From: Enterobacter sp. 638
Lineage (GTDB): Bacteria; Pseudomonadota; Gammaproteobacteria; Enterobacterales; Enterobacteriaceae
Assembly (NCBI RefSeq): GCF_000016325.1
Contig: NC_009436.1
Span: 558,001 to 622,000 of the forward strand
Reading direction: 5' to 3'
Length of the DNA stretch: 64,000 nt
Of the stretch, positions 16,727 to 27,290 are shown in pieces (the stretch's first letter is position 1; each line of letters opens with the position of its first letter). Made by a program: the position numbers and the translations under genes. Below the pieces are notes generated by a model. The model saw only the letters and a program-made list of their open reading frames with translations. It was not told the origin of the DNA and ran no database searches.

Positions 16727-18097
16727 ATGGCTTATCAGACAGTGAATCCTGCTAACAACCAGCTTATCAAAGCGTATCCCTCTCATACCGACGCTGATGT
16801 CGAAGCGGCGTTAAAAACCGCCGATGCGCTTTACCATTCTGAATGGGCGAAAGGGGATATTTCCCAGCGGCTTCCCGTGCTGCATAAACTCGCCGATCTG
16901 ATCGACAGCCGTACGGAAGAGCTGGCAAAAATTGCCAGCCAGGAGATGGGCAAACTCATTGAGCAAAGCCGCAGCGAGGTGAAACTCTGTGCGCAAATCG
17001 CGCGTTATTACGCGGATAATGCGAAGCAGTTTCTGGCTCCGGTGACCTACAAAACGGAACTCGGGGATGCGTGGGTTGAACATCACCCCATCGGCGTGGT
17101 GATGGCCGTTGAGCCGTGGAATTTCCCGTTCTATCAGCTAATGCGTGTCCTGGCGCCTAACCTCGCCGCGGGTAATCCGGTTATCGCGAAACACGCCAGT
17201 ATCGTGCCGCATTGCGCTGAGGCTTTTGAACATCTGGTACGCGAGGCGGGTGCGCCGGACGGTGCCTGGACCAATCTGTTTATTTCGTCGGATCAGGTCG
17301 CGAATATTATCGCCGATCCGCGCGTCCAGGGTGCGGCGCTGACGGGGTCTGAAAAGGCCGGTAGCGTGGTGGCAGCACAGGCGGCCAAGCACATCAAAAA
17401 ATCAACGCTCGAATTGGGTGGTAACGATGTGTTCGTGGTGCTGGACGATGCCGATCTGGAAAAAGCGGTGGAGATCGGCGTGAAGGCCCGACTCGCTAAC
17501 GCCGGGCAGGTCTGTACCGCCGCCAAGCGTTTTATTCTTCACGAAAAAATCGCAGATCAATTCCTGACGAAATTCACTGAAGCCTTCAGCAAGGTGAAGG
17601 TGGGGGATCAGTTTGACGAGAGCACCACGTTAGGGCCGCTGTCGTCGAAAGATGCGCTGGAGACGCTCACCAAACAGGTGAACGAGGCGGTGAAAAATGG
17701 CGCGAAAGCGCACTTTGGCGGCAAGCCGGTGCAGCGCGAAGGTAACTTCTTCGAGCCGACGATTCTGACGCACATTTCTCGCGACAATCCGGCGTATTTC
17801 GAAGAGTTCTTTGGCCCAGTTGCGCAGGTCTATGTCGTGAAAAGTGACGATGAAGCCGTCAGCCTGGCGAACGATTCGCACTATGGGCTGGGTGGCGCGG
17901 TGTTTAGTCGTGATATCGAACGCGCGAAGAAAATGGCGTCGCAGATTGAAACCGGAATGGTGTACATCAACTGGCTGACGGATACCGCCGCCGAGCTGCC
18001 GTTTGGCGGCGTGAAGCGTTCCGGTTACGGACGCGAGCTGTCAGATCTGGGGATTAAAGAGTTTGTGAACCAGAAACTGGTGGTGGTTCGCCAGTAA
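16727..18097 (+). CDS. NAD(P)-dependent aldehyde dehydrogenase, succinate-semialdehyde type
   Basis: The 456-residue ALDH-superfamily protein carries the catalytic set: Asn in EPWNFPFYQ near 126, Glu in LELGG near 227 and the nucleophilic Cys in GQVCTAAKRF near 261. The short N-terminus (MAYQTVNPANNQLIKAYPS) and LPFGGVKRSGYGRELS near the end place it with the YneI/Sad and GabD-like succinate-semialdehyde dehydrogenases. It is not Sad itself by sequence. E. coli K-12 has no equivalent at this position. A GGAG ribosome-binding site precedes the ATG, and a strong terminator follows. No catabolic partner genes are adjacent. Confidence 0.87.
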   Translation: MAYQTVNPANNQLIKAYPSHTDADVEAALKTADALYHSEWAKGDISQRLPVLHKLADLIDSRTEELAKIASQEMGKLIEQSRSEVKLCAQIARYYADNAKQFLAPVTYKTELGDAWVEHHPIGVVMAVEPWNFPFYQLMRVLAPNLAAGNPVIAKHASIVPHCAEAFEHLVREAGAPDGAWTNLFISSDQVANIIADPRVQGAALTGSEKAGSVVAAQAAKHIKKSTLELGGNDVFVVLDDADLEKAVEIGVKARLANAGQVCTAAKRFILHEKIADQFLTKFTEAFSKVKVGDQFDESTTLGPLSSKDALETLTKQVNEAVKNGAKAHFGGKPVQREGNFFEPTILTHISRDNPAYFEEFFGPVAQVYVVKSDDEAVSLANDSHYGLGGAVFSRDIERAKKMASQIETGMVYINWLTDTAAELPFGGVKRSGYGRELSDLGIKEFVNQKLVVVRQ

Positions 18098-18116
18098 CCT
18101 CACAGTGTGATGACAC

Positions 18117-18148
18117 CGCGGGCGACAGAGATGTCGCCCGTTTTTTTG
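18117..18148 (+). terminator. Rho-independent terminator after the aldehyde dehydrogenase gene
   Basis: GCGGGCGACA and TGTCGCCCG pair around a GAGA loop and are followed by seven T residues. Confidence 0.9.
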
Positions 18149-18232
18149 TGTCGCGTAAAGATAAGCACTGTGACGCTCGGCTAAAAAGGTGAAACCTTTG
18201 GCCGAAAACCGCGGTGGCGGACAGAGGAGACG

Positions 18233-19186
18233 TTAGTGACGCAAGCCTGTAAACGCTGCGCGGATTTCCTCTTCCGGCAACTGAATCCCGATGAAGACCA
18301 TTGTGCTGTGCGGCGTTTCATCGCCCCACGGGCGGTCCCAGTCGGCGCTATAGAGGCGCTGCACGCCCTGGAACAGCAGGCGGTTTGACTCGCCGTCAAT
18401 CCACAGCATGCCTTTGTAGCGCAGCAGTTTGTCGGCAAATGACAGCAGCAGGTTTTCCATTACGCGCGACACGTCGCTGATATCCACCGGATAATCCAGC
18501 TCGACCACAATCGATGACACGTCGTTTTGCTTGTCGCCGATAAAGTGAAAACGCGGCTTCGACGTGACGTTCTCTTCCAGCATAAAGCCGTTGGTGTTGA
18601 ACAGCTGTGCCAGATCGATATCGCCGTGCGTGACCGTGTAAATCGGCGCGCGGGCGTTGATGCGCGTCAGACGTTCACGCAGTTTTTCGCTGTCGCCCGC
18701 GACGTCGGTTTTGGTCAGCAGAATGCGATCGGCATAACCCACCTGCGACTGCGCGATAGTGAACTGGTTCATCTGATCGTCGGCATGGACCGCATCGACC
18801 AGCGCGATCACGCCGTCCAGCAAATAGCGCTGGCAGAGGATATCGTGAGAGAAAAAGGTCTGGATAATCGGGCCAGGATCGGCCATGCCGGTGCATTCAA
18901 TGACCAGACGGTCGAACTCAATGTCGCCACGTTCGCGGCTGTCGAGCAGATCGAGAAGCGCGTCTTCCAGTTCGCTGGAGCGGGTGCAGCAAATGCAGCC
19001 GTTGGTCAGGGTTTTGATCTGGGTGGCGCGATCGCCAATCAGCTGGTCGTCAACGGAGACTTCGCCAAATTCGTTTTCGATAACGGCGATTTTAAAACCG
19101 TGCTGTTCGTTCAGGATATGGCGCAGCAGGGTGGTTTTACCCGCGCCGAGAAAACCGGTGAGTAGGGTAACGGCAATCGGTGTCAT
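18233..19186 (-). CDS. yjiA: COG0523 G3E GTPase YjiA (metal-binding)
   Basis: The start is ATG 19186 behind AAAGGAGA; the longer ORF to 19225 overlaps yjiX and lacks homology. The 317-residue protein has Walker A GFLGAGKTTLL at 11-21, the CxCC metal motif NGCICC (Cys64, Cys66, Cys67) and a TKTD guanine-recognition motif. COG0523 proteins are P-loop GTPases that act as metal chaperones or insertases; YjiA binds zinc and other metals, but its client is unknown. It is the third gene of the btsT-yjiX-yjiA operon, 10 bp after yjiX. Confidence 0.95.
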   Translation of the reverse strand: MTPIAVTLLTGFLGAGKTTLLRHILNEQHGFKIAVIENEFGEVSVDDQLIGDRATQIKTLTNGCICCTRSSELEDALLDLLDSRERGDIEFDRLVIECTGMADPGPIIQTFFSHDILCQRYLLDGVIALVDAVHADDQMNQFTIAQSQVGYADRILLTKTDVAGDSEKLRERLTRINARAPIYTVTHGDIDLAQLFNTNGFMLEENVTSKPRFHFIGDKQNDVSSIVVELDYPVDISDVSRVMENLLLSFADKLLRYKGMLWIDGESNRLLFQGVQRLYSADWDRPWGDETPHSTMVFIGIQLPEEEIRAAFTGLRH

Positions 19187-19196
19187 GGTTTCTCCT

Positions 19197-19400
19197 TTAG
19201 CAGCAGCGTACGCCGCCTTCTCCACTTCCGCCGTAGCGCGCTTCCTGACGCTCGCGGAAAAATTCGGTATAGGTCATGTACGGCTTATCCGGATGGTTGG
19301 TCTTCATGTGTTCAACGTAGTTGTCATAGTCCGGAATGCCAATCAGCATTTTTGCCGCCTGACCGAGGTATTTTTTTGCTTCGCCTAAGTTACCAAACAT
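19197..19400 (-). CDS. yjiX: YbdD/YjiX family small protein
   Basis: The 67-residue protein has the family signature [20 protein letters not shown] followed by [17 protein letters not shown] and a C-terminal Cys pair. This small protein always accompanies CstA-family transporters (ybdD with cstA, yjiX with btsT) and may be an accessory subunit. Here it lies 94 bp downstream of btsT with a hairpin between them, and directly before yjiA. Confidence 0.93.
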   Translation of the reverse strand: MFGNLGEAKKYLGQAAKMLIGIPDYDNYVEHMKTNHPDKPYMTYTEFFRERQEARYGGSGEGGVRCC

Positions 19401-19417
19401 AACGCATCCTGATAAGA

Positions 19418-19448
19418 AAAAGCCCAGCGAGGGGATCCGCCGGGCTTT
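19418..19448. terminator. Hairpin between btsT and yjiX
   Basis: AAAAGCCCAGCG and CGCCGGGCTTT form a stem with one bulge or mismatch. Because yjiX and yjiA follow on the same strand, it may act as a partial terminator or processing site that lowers expression of the distal genes relative to btsT. Confidence 0.6.
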
Positions 19449-19494
19449 GTTCCCCTCATGCTTTCTCCTGTGAGAGAGCGTGAGGGGAGAGGGA

Positions 19495-21648
19495 TTAATG
19501 GTGTGAAGAGGTTTTCACGCCACCTTCCGGCACTGGCACATACGGGGTTTCTTTATCCGTACGACCGTCGGCGTTACGCACTTTCATCCAGGTTTTGATG
19601 CCGTAGAAGATGATGCTGTAAACCACGACCAGGAACAGAATGCTCAGACCGGCGTTGGTGTAGTTGTTCACCACGATATGATTCATGTTGGCAATCTGTT
19701 GAGCCGTAAGATCACCGCTGCCCGCCGCGATTTTCTCTTTGTACTGGTTAGCCATATACAGGAAGCCTTCCAGCTGCGGGTTGGTGCTGAACAGTTTCAG
19801 ACCCAGCGCCCAGGTGGTGCAAAGCAGCAGCCACATCGCTGGAACCACGGTCACCCAGATGTATTTGGTGCGTTTCATTTTCACCAGAACAACCGTGCCG
19901 AGTACCAGGGCAACCGCCGCCAGCATCTGGTTAGAGATGCCGAACAGTGGCCACAGGCTCTTCACGCCGCCCAGCGGATCCACAACACCTTGATACAGCA
20001 GGTAACCCCACAGACCGACGCAGCCTGCTGTACCCAGAACACCGGCGACCAGAGAGTCGGTTTTCTTCAGGAACGGCACGAAGTTACCGAGCAAGTCTTG
20101 CAGCATGAAGCGGCCCGCACGGGTACCAGCGTCAAGCGCAGTCAGGATGAACAGCGCTTCGAACAGGATCCCGAAGTGATACCAGAAGCCCATATCCGCC
20201 CACGGCAGCACTTTGTGGAACACGTGTGCGATACCGACGGCAAGCGTAGGTGCGCCACCGGCACGGTTCAGAATGGACGGCTCACCGATGTCTTTCGCGG
20301 TCTGCATGATTTGCTCAGGGGAGATAACAAAGCCCCAGGAGCTGACGGTCGCCGCCGCGTGGGCGCTGACGTCTTTCAACTGCGCCATAATAAGCGCGGC
20401 ATTGTCGCCGCCCATCTCATGCAGGTTTGGCATGGTGATGCCGAGACCTGCTGGCGGGGTGTTCATCGCGAAATACAGACCCGGTTCGATGATAGACGCC
20501 GCAACCAGCGCCATGATCGCCACGAAAGATTCCATCAGCATCGCGCCATAACCAATGAAGCGTGCGTCGGTTTCGTTGGCCATCAGCTTCGGCGTGGTGC
20601 CGGAGGCGATCAGCGCGTGGAAGCCAGACACCGCGCCACAGGCGATGGTGATGAACAGGAACGGGAACATCGCGCCTTTCCACAGCGGACCGGTGCCGTC
20701 GATGTACTGCGTGACCGCCGGCATTTTCAGTTCCGGGTTAATGATCACGATGCCAATCGCCAGACCGACGATCACGCCGATTTTCAGGAATGTCGCCAGG
20801 TAATCACGCGGTGCCAGAATCAGCCAGACCGGCAGCAGCGCGGAGATAAACGCGTAACCAATCAGGGCAAAGGTAATGGTGGTGTCTTTAAAGGTCAGCG
20901 CCGGGCCCCAGTACGGGTCGTGCGCAATAATACCGCCGAAGTAAATGGAGGCGACCAGCAACACGATACCAATGACCGACACTTCGCCGACGCGTCCAGG
21001 GCGCAGGAAGCGCATGTAGATACCCATGAACAGCGCAATCGGCACGGTTGAACAGACAGTGAAGACGCCCCACGGGCTTTCCGCCAGCGCTTTCACGACG
21101 ATCAACGCCAGTACCGCGAGGATGATAATCATGATGAGGAAGCAGCCGAACAGGGCAATGGTGCCCGGCACGCGGCCCATCTCTTCTTTGATCATCTCAC
21201 CCAGCGAAGCACCGTTACGGCGCGTCGAGATGAACAGCACCATGAAGTCCTGCACCGCACCCGCCAGCACAACGCCTGCGAGCAGCCATAACGTGCCTGG
21301 CAGATAACCCATCTGCGCGGCAAGTACTGGCCCGACTAACGGACCCGCACCGGCAATCGCGGCAAAGTGGTGACCAAACAGTACATAGCGGTTAGTGGGA
21401 ACGTAGTTCAGGCCGTCATTGTTAATGACCGCCGGTGTGGCACGCGTTGGGTCAAGCTTCATGACCTTTTGCGCGATGTACAAGCTGTAATAGCGGTACG
21501 CGACCAGATAGACAGAGACCGATGCGACTACGATCCACAGGGCACTGACGTGTTCGCCCCGACGTAATGCAACAACGGCCAGACAGAACGCACCGAGGAT
21601 CCCGAGGAGTGCCCAGGGTACGTGCTTAAGAAGTTTTTTAGTATCCAT
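19495..21648 (-). CDS. btsT: BtsT pyruvate/H+ symporter (CstA family)
   Basis: The 717-residue polytopic membrane protein has the CstA fold. Characteristic segments include [22 protein letters not shown] near 93-115 and [19 protein letters not shown] near 342. Length is essentially that of E. coli BtsT (YjiY), a high-affinity pyruvate/proton symporter induced when amino acids run out. The C-terminus is soluble and His-rich (KTSSHH). It is the first gene of btsT-yjiX-yjiA. The upstream region contains a BtsR-type direct repeat and a CRP site, so regulation by the BtsS/BtsR pyruvate-sensing system and cAMP-CRP appears conserved. Confidence 0.95.
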   Translation of the reverse strand: MDTKKLLKHVPWALLGILGAFCLAVVALRRGEHVSALWIVVASVSVYLVAYRYYSLYIAQKVMKLDPTRATPAVINNDGLNYVPTNRYVLFGHHFAAIAGAGPLVGPVLAAQMGYLPGTLWLLAGVVLAGAVQDFMVLFISTRRNGASLGEMIKEEMGRVPGTIALFGCFLIMIIILAVLALIVVKALAESPWGVFTVCSTVPIALFMGIYMRFLRPGRVGEVSVIGIVLLVASIYFGGIIAHDPYWGPALTFKDTTITFALIGYAFISALLPVWLILAPRDYLATFLKIGVIVGLAIGIVIINPELKMPAVTQYIDGTGPLWKGAMFPFLFITIACGAVSGFHALIASGTTPKLMANETDARFIGYGAMLMESFVAIMALVAASIIEPGLYFAMNTPPAGLGITMPNLHEMGGDNAALIMAQLKDVSAHAAATVSSWGFVISPEQIMQTAKDIGEPSILNRAGGAPTLAVGIAHVFHKVLPWADMGFWYHFGILFEALFILTALDAGTRAGRFMLQDLLGNFVPFLKKTDSLVAGVLGTAGCVGLWGYLLYQGVVDPLGGVKSLWPLFGISNQMLAAVALVLGTVVLVKMKRTKYIWVTVVPAMWLLLCTTWALGLKLFSTNPQLEGFLYMANQYKEKIAAGSGDLTAQQIANMNHIVVNNYTNAGLSILFLVVVYSIIFYGIKTWMKVRNADGRTDKETPYVPVPEGGVKTSSHH

Positions 21649-21764
21649 AGTTAGACCTGGTTTTTTTAACTGTAAAAAGGGGTCAGAGTTCGTTGTGAGG
21701 AAGTATTGATTAATGCTGAGACGATCTTGCCAGATCTGCGCGCGTGTAAAGGAAGGTAAATCGG

Positions 21765-21793
21765 TGAGTGGTTGTTTGTGGAGGCTAAGCGGT
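21765..21793 (-). promoter_or_regulatory. BtsR (YehT) direct-repeat binding site upstream of btsT
   Basis: Read on the btsT strand, ACCGCTTA and ACCACTCA are separated by exactly 13 bases. They match the ACC(G/A)CT(C/T)A direct repeat with 13-bp spacer that I recall for BtsR at the E. coli promoter. The site lies about 120-145 bp upstream of the btsT start codon. Two weaker ACCACT words occur further upstream (21808, 21828). Confidence 0.75.
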
Positions 21794-21841
21794 CAAAGCG
21801 AGGGGCGAGTGGTTAAGTCTCGCCGCCAGTGGTCAGTATTA

Positions 21842-21857
21842 TGTGATTGAGATCACG
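21842..21857. promoter_or_regulatory. CRP-cAMP site upstream of btsT
   Basis: TGTGA-N6-TCACG is nearly the ideal CRP core. It overlaps the stop codon of the WYL regulator gene and lies about 195 bp before the btsT start. CRP activation of btsT is known in E. coli. Confidence 0.7.
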
Positions 21858-22764
21858 GTGTTTCTTCAAGTGATTCTGCGTGAGCGGTCGACAGGTATCC
21901 TTCGAGCGTCTCGAAAAGCTTCACCCGCAGCCACTCGGGTTCTACGATCTGAATATTGGGCAGCCAGTAAAAGATCAGCGGCAGGATCTGGTTCTCATGC
22001 GCCGCCTGGCAGTGGATAGTGATCCCCTCATGGCTTTCCGCCACGATGTCCTGCTCGGGCAGCAGGTCTCGGCGCTTAAAATAGTGAGAAATATTATTAT
22101 TGGTAAATATTTTTACTTCGAAAGTCTCTTCACTTACCCATGGGTCGAGATTTTTCTCCAGTAATTCCTGAGTATGCGGATCCAGAATAAACGTCTCTTT
22201 TTGAATATCAAACCAGCTTATTTGGCTCAGTGAAAATGATTTTAACCTGCCATTTTCGGTGGCTTGTAAATACCATATATTTTTTTTGTTAATTAATTTG
22301 TAGGGATTTACCGATCGCGTTTTGTCTTTATATGTTATCTGGCAAACATGGCGGTTTTTTATCGATTTCTCGATAGCCGTGAGATAGAGGCGAATATCCT
22401 TTTGTACCGTATGTTCTGCATCATTGTTGAGGATGAGAATATGGTTCTCTTCCACGCGTGATTCCAGATTCTGCCAAAACGCTGCTCCCCGGTCAGGGAA
22501 AAAACTATCCGCATTCAGCAGGTTAGCCACGGCGTTGTGCAACCCCTGGCCGCGGGAACTTGGTGTGGCGTGAATCAAACGATATTGACCGTTACCGGCG
22601 TGTTGAACAATGGGTGAGAGTGCATTTAGATCGCGATATACCGTTCGTTCAGTAATTTTAAATTTTTGCATCAGGTCGCTGCGGTGAACAACACCGTTTA
22701 TATGCAGCTCCATAAGAATATCGACGAGCCGCTCAGCAGAGCGACTCCGGGCAGGAGTTGTCAT
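21853..22764 (-). CDS. WYL-domain HTH transcriptional regulator (YafY type)
   Basis: The 303-residue protein starts with a DeoR-like winged helix (residues 9-55, SAERLVDILMELHINGVVHRSDLMQKFKITERTVYRDLNAL). A WYL domain follows at about 130-215, with YKDKTRSVNPYKLINKKNIWYLQATENG close to the family core, then a WCX-type C-terminal extension. WYL regulators bind nucleic acid or nucleotide ligands and often control stress or defence genes. It is transcribed toward btsT from an AT-rich region and has no E. coli equivalent at this site. Its target is unknown. Confidence 0.83.
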   Translation of the reverse strand: MTTPARSRSAERLVDILMELHINGVVHRSDLMQKFKITERTVYRDLNALSPIVQHAGNGQYRLIHATPSSRGQGLHNAVANLLNADSFFPDRGAAFWQNLESRVEENHILILNNDAEHTVQKDIRLYLTAIEKSIKNRHVCQITYKDKTRSVNPYKLINKKNIWYLQATENGRLKSFSLSQISWFDIQKETFILDPHTQELLEKNLDPWVSEETFEVKIFTNNNISHYFKRRDLLPEQDIVAESHEGITIHCQAAHENQILPLIFYWLPNIQIVEPEWLRVKLFETLEGYLSTAHAESLEETP

Positions 22765-22944
22765 AATTTATTCCCGTTTATTGACATGAATAAGTCTGAA
22801 TGATGCCAATGGCACTGACAGAATATGTCAGTGCCACAAAGCAAAAATTTATCTTATGGATATATAACGGCCCGATTTAGGATAAACATTAATAATTTTT
22901 TGTGAAATGACGTGTAGTCACGCAAATCATCAACACGATTTCCT

Positions 22945-22971
22945 TAAAGTTTTCACTATCCAGGCCGAAAA
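22945..22971 (+). promoter_or_regulatory. Sigma-28 (FliA) promoter of tsr
   Basis: TAAA (22945-22948), a 15-base spacer and GCCGAAAA (22964-22971) match the flagellar class 3 promoter consensus (TAAA-N15-GCCGATAA) with one mismatch. It lies 32 bases before the tsr start codon. Confidence 0.8.
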
Positions 22972-23002
22972 TTCTGTTATCTGTCTGATGGAAAGAGAAA
23001 AC

Positions 23003-24667
23003 ATGTTAAATCGTATCAAGATTGTCACCAGCTTGTTGCTGGTCTTGGCTATATTCGGCCTTTTACAACTGACATCCGGTGGTCTTTTCTTTAATGCCCT
23101 GAAGCATGACAAAGAAAACTTCACTGTTCTTCAAACTATTCGCCAGCAACAGTCCACGCTTAACGGCAGCTGGGTTGCGTTGCTGCAAACACGTAATACC
23201 CTGAACCGCGCGGGTATCCGTTACATGATGGATCAGAGCAATATCGGTAGCGGTGCAACCGTGAACGATCTGATGCAGATTGCGTCGACTTCCCTGAAGC
23301 AGGCGGAAAAAAACTGGGCCGACTACGAAGCCCTGCCGCGCGATCCACGTCAGAGCGATGCTGCAGCTCAGGAAATTAAGCGTAACTACGATATTTATCA
23401 CGGTGCGCTGGCTGAGCTTATCCAGCTACTGGGTGCTGGTAAAATCAATGACTTCTTCGATCAACCGACTCAGAGCTATCAGGACGGTTTCGAAAAAGAA
23501 TATGTGAATTATCTGCAGCAGAATGACCATCTCTACGAAACCGCCGTCGCCGACAGCAACAGCTCTTACACTCAGGCTATCTGGGTGCTGATTAGCGTGC
23601 TGATCGCCGTGCTGGTGGTGATTGTTAGCGTCTGGCTGGGCATCAAGCAGTCTCTAATTTCTCCGCTGAACCGTCTGATCGACAGCATTCGTCATATCGC
23701 CAGCGGCGATTTGGTGAAGCGTATTGATGTCGAAGGCACTAACGAAATGGGACAGCTGGCTGACACTCTGCGTCATATGCAGAGTGAGCTGGTGAGTACT
23801 GTGGGTGATGTGCGTAACGGCGCGAATGCGATCTACAGCGGCGCGAGCGAAATCTCCGTCGGTAACAACGATCTCTCTTCCCGTACCGAGCAGCAGGCTG
23901 CTTCTCTGGAAGAGACCGCTGCCAGTATGGAACAGCTAACTGCTACCGTGAAGCAGAACGCCGAAAACGCCCGTCAGGCGAGCAATCTGGCGCTGAGCGC
24001 GTCCGAGACCGCGCAGAAAGGCGGAAAAGTGGTGGATAACGTGGTGCAAACCATGCGTGACATCGCTGGCAGTTCGCAGAAGATTGCTGACATTATCAGC
24101 GTAATCGACGGAATTGCTTTCCAGACCAACATTCTGGCACTGAACGCTGCGGTTGAAGCGGCGCGTGCGGGTGAACAGGGTCGTGGGTTTGCGGTGGTGG
24201 CTGGCGAAGTGCGTAATCTGGCGCAGCGTAGCGCCCAGGCAGCCCGTGAAATTAAGAGCCTCATCGAAGATTCAGTTGGTCGCGTTGAGCTGGGTTCTAC
24301 GCTGGTAGAAAGCGCCGGTGAAACGATGGGTGAAATCGTGAATGCGGTAACCCGCGTGACCGATATCATGGGCGAAATCGCCTCTGCCTCTGATGAGCAG
24401 AGCCGCGGTATCGACCAGGTGGGTCTGGCCGTTGCCGAGATGGACCGTGTGACTCAGCAGAACGCCTCGCTGGTGGAAGAATCTGCGGCTGCAGCGGCAG
24501 CACTGGAAGAGCAGGCGAGTCGTCTGACGCAGGCGGTTGCGGTGTTCCGTATTCAGCAGGAACAGGTGAAATCGCGTGAACAGACCGGTCTTAAAACGCC
24601 CGCTACCTCAGTGAAAGCACGTAAAGCTGCGGCAACCACGTCCGGTGAAAACTGGGAAACCTTCTGA
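23003..24667 (+). CDS. tsr: Methyl-accepting chemotaxis protein Tsr (serine receptor)
   Basis: The start is ATG 23003; the in-frame ORF extends upstream through the sigma-28 promoter and is not used. The 554-residue chemoreceptor has a first membrane helix ([21 protein letters not shown]), a periplasmic four-helix ligand domain nearly identical to E. coli Tsr ([34 protein letters not shown]), a second helix near 193-215, a HAMP domain and the hyperconserved signalling tip. It ends in the NWETF pentapeptide that recruits CheR and CheB. It senses serine and autoinducer-2 and also drives energy taxis. Confidence 0.97.
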   Translation: MLNRIKIVTSLLLVLAIFGLLQLTSGGLFFNALKHDKENFTVLQTIRQQQSTLNGSWVALLQTRNTLNRAGIRYMMDQSNIGSGATVNDLMQIASTSLKQAEKNWADYEALPRDPRQSDAAAQEIKRNYDIYHGALAELIQLLGAGKINDFFDQPTQSYQDGFEKEYVNYLQQNDHLYETAVADSNSSYTQAIWVLISVLIAVLVVIVSVWLGIKQSLISPLNRLIDSIRHIASGDLVKRIDVEGTNEMGQLADTLRHMQSELVSTVGDVRNGANAIYSGASEISVGNNDLSSRTEQQAASLEETAASMEQLTATVKQNAENARQASNLALSASETAQKGGKVVDNVVQTMRDIAGSSQKIADIISVIDGIAFQTNILALNAAVEAARAGEQGRGFAVVAGEVRNLAQRSAQAAREIKSLIEDSVGRVELGSTLVESAGETMGEIVNAVTRVTDIMGEIASASDEQSRGIDQVGLAVAEMDRVTQQNASLVEESAAAAAALEEQASRLTQAVAVFRIQQEQVKSREQTGLKTPATSVKARKAAATTSGENWETF

Positions 24668-24670
24668 TGT

Positions 24671-24702
24671 AAAAAAGCGCCCTGTTCAGGCGGGGCGCTT
24701 TT
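24671..24702 (+). terminator. Rho-independent terminator after tsr
   Basis: AAAAAAGCGCCC pairs with GGGGCGCTTTT around a GTTCAGGC loop, 3 bases past the stop codon. It also lies before the 3' end of the convergent opgB gene. Confidence 0.88.
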
Positions 24703-24727
24703 CCTTTCTTGTGCTTTCTTATTAACG

Positions 24728-27019
24728 CTAGCCGTCGCTCCGGACCACTTTTATTTCGACCATCCCAATACCCAGTTTACGCGGTGAATGCCCGAGGATG
24801 TTGCCTTCGTTAGTCGATTGCGGTTCCGGCGGCACAATCACGACGGTACGACTGCGCGACGGGTTATCGAAATGCAGCGTGGTGGTGGTGACCTCATTGC
24901 CAAGCGTCAGCATCTGTTCTGTATCGCCAATACGTACCGGAATGGGTTTATTGGCGTTTGGACCAAACGCTTTCGCGGTGATCACCAGATCGAATTTCTC
25001 GGGCAGCGGCTCGGCATATTCGATTTTGACTTCTTCGCCAAGCTGAGCGTTTGACCAGCGCCCCCACGACTCAGGGCGAGAAATCCCGCTGAACTGCTTC
25101 ACTTCTTCTGGCGCACCGGCCACGTTAAACACGAAGCTGTCCGCTTTGTAGCGAATGTCGTTATCAACCACTTTGAGCAGATCGACGTTACGTTTGTAGC
25201 GATCGGTATCGATCACCGTATCTTTAAACGCCGTTTTGCCTTTCCACTGATCTTTATCGACATGCTGCACCGTCTGCTGGCCACCTAACTGACCCTGGGA
25301 TACACACCAGTCCGTCGAGAGGGACAGCGGCTGTGACCAGAGCTGACCCATTTTGTAGCAGCGATCGACCCAGACGAAGTTATCCCTTGGGGCGAAATCA
25401 GCGAGCTGGAAGCGCAGCGGAGCAGAATATTCGCTCTCTGGCAGCGGTTCGACGCGGTTGTCGGAGACGCGCAGCAGCAGCGGCAGACGGAACTGGCTGC
25501 CTGAAAACGCAATCATGTTTTTCTGCTGGTCGATGGTGAACGCTTTCATCTCTTTCGGGAAATTCCACAGGCGGATGACGTCCGGCTTCCACGCCAGAAT
25601 TTTTTCTTTCATGTTCAGGAACACTTCTGACAGCGACTGCCCCGACAGGGTACTGCGCCCCAGCCCGATAAAGTTGTCACCGCCCAGGATATCCAGCACG
25701 GTGGCGCCGTTATCCATGGTATTCCGCTTGGTGGCAATCAAATCCTGCTGAGGCTGATCGCCGCGCAAGACGAAGAATAAATTGCTGCGATCCTGTTTGT
25801 TCAGCGCATCCCATGCGGTGTTTTTCATCGCCAGATGGTCGGAAGAGACCACGACGACCGTATTTTTAAAGTACGGTGACGCTTTGATTTTATTGATAAA
25901 GGCGGCGATATGTTCCTGGCTACAGGTGACGGCGCTGAATGACTGATTTGCTTTTCCATTGATTGCGTAACTTTTACGCTGGCAGGTGCGCGAAATAAAA
26001 CCGTCCGGATGGTGCGTGTCGACCGTCAACGCAAACAGAGAAAAGCGCTTGCCGGATTGAGACAGCTCTTCAAATTTTTTCCAGGTTTCGTCCAGCACCG
26101 TGTCGTCGTAGAACCCCCAGTCATTGCGATAAGCGGGGTCGGCGACGGTGGTTTTTAACTCTTCAGCGCCGTACAGGTGCTCGAACCCGTGGGATTTCAG
26201 GAACACGTCTTTGCCAGCGAAACGCAGATTTGCGCCCTGCATAAAGTAGTTTTCGTAGCCGGAGTTTTTCAGAATATCGCCCAGGCAAATATTCTGCGGG
26301 AAGAAACTCGACATCGAAGCGGAGGCGTTGCCTTCGAAGGGCGCAAACAGCGGAATGCCGCACTGGGACGCGACCATGCCGGCAATCGTGTAATCCGTGC
26401 CAGGCAGTTGCGCGGTATGGCTGAAATCCAGCCCTTCGTTTTTAAGTGCACCGAGATCTGGCGTCAGGTTTGGGAACGCATCGTTATCAAAATAGGTGCG
26501 CTCAAGGCTTTCGCCGTAGATGTAAACCAGGTTGAGTTTTGGATTGGGAATAGATTTAGCGGGCTCTTTGTAATAGGCCGTGAAATCCGGGTCGCCATCG
26601 CGCGACTGGGATTTTACCAACTCGGTCACCTGATGAAACGCCGGGCTGGCATCGACCGACCCAAGCGCCAGCATCAATGCCAGCAGACTGTAACCCACAT
26701 GGTGCGGATGGTGACGGCGACGGCGAAGGACCCAACCCAGCGTCCCAAACACCGCAACCAGCGCCAGAGCAACACCTACACCCGGAAGTATGTACTTACT
26801 CACACCTGCGCCCGTCAGGCTGTTGGTGAGGGTATAAAGTACGGCGTCATTAATACCATCACCGGTAAAGTAATCGCTGGCGTACAGGGTAATGTTCAAA
26901 ACAATAAAAATGCCCAATACCAGAAGCGTGGCAACAAACCACCAGGTATTGCGACCCGCTTTCCACGCATAAATGCCAATGGAAGCCAGGAAAAGGGTAA
27001 GGGATATAAACTCTGACAA
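24728..27019 (-). CDS. opgB: Phosphoglycerol transferase I OpgB (MdoB)
   Basis: The protein transfers phosphoglycerol from phosphatidylglycerol to osmoregulated periplasmic glucans. I choose the TTG at 27019: GAGG lies 9 bases upstream, and the resulting 763 residues equal the E. coli protein, which begins SELLSFALF. An ATG two codons earlier (27025) has only 3 bases spacing; a start at 27121 adds an unsupported extension. Four N-terminal hydrophobic segments precede a large periplasmic sulfatase/LTA-synthase-type domain with [21 protein letters not shown] (metal/nucleophile Thr), [10 protein letters not shown] and SSDHLAM. Confidence 0.93.
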   Translation of the reverse strand: MSEFISLTLFLASIGIYAWKAGRNTWWFVATLLVLGIFIVLNITLYASDYFTGDGINDAVLYTLTNSLTGAGVSKYILPGVGVALALVAVFGTLGWVLRRRRHHPHHVGYSLLALMLALGSVDASPAFHQVTELVKSQSRDGDPDFTAYYKEPAKSIPNPKLNLVYIYGESLERTYFDNDAFPNLTPDLGALKNEGLDFSHTAQLPGTDYTIAGMVASQCGIPLFAPFEGNASASMSSFFPQNICLGDILKNSGYENYFMQGANLRFAGKDVFLKSHGFEHLYGAEELKTTVADPAYRNDWGFYDDTVLDETWKKFEELSQSGKRFSLFALTVDTHHPDGFISRTCQRKSYAINGKANQSFSAVTCSQEHIAAFINKIKASPYFKNTVVVVSSDHLAMKNTAWDALNKQDRSNLFFVLRGDQPQQDLIATKRNTMDNGATVLDILGGDNFIGLGRSTLSGQSLSEVFLNMKEKILAWKPDVIRLWNFPKEMKAFTIDQQKNMIAFSGSQFRLPLLLRVSDNRVEPLPESEYSAPLRFQLADFAPRDNFVWVDRCYKMGQLWSQPLSLSTDWCVSQGQLGGQQTVQHVDKDQWKGKTAFKDTVIDTDRYKRNVDLLKVVDNDIRYKADSFVFNVAGAPEEVKQFSGISRPESWGRWSNAQLGEEVKIEYAEPLPEKFDLVITAKAFGPNANKPIPVRIGDTEQMLTLGNEVTTTTLHFDNPSRSRTVVIVPPEPQSTNEGNILGHSPRKLGIGMVEIKVVRSDG

Positions 27020-27290
27020 CAGCATTATCCTCAATAGCGCCAGTCTCTTTACTGGCCAGCTGATGACTTTTTGGGAAACCAATTTAATAGCGAAGTCACA
27101 CAGCTGCAATTTTAGTGTCACTAAATTGTGCTGTTGTTAGGATTTGGTTTAGAAATTGGAAATTTTGAACGCCGTCGCATCCCGCTAGAAGGGGAAGGAG
27201 ACCCTGGCAAGTAAGCAAAATCCGACTCTGACGCCGCGGCGCAAGGATAACCTGGCAAACGCGGCGTGTTGTGGCAGAAAATGGGATGGA

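Noticed and set aside
19678..21051. 457-codon plus-strand ORF opposite btsT
   Set aside because: Composition (very rich in Arg, His, Gln and Asp) is that of the antisense of a membrane protein gene. btsT itself is unambiguous.
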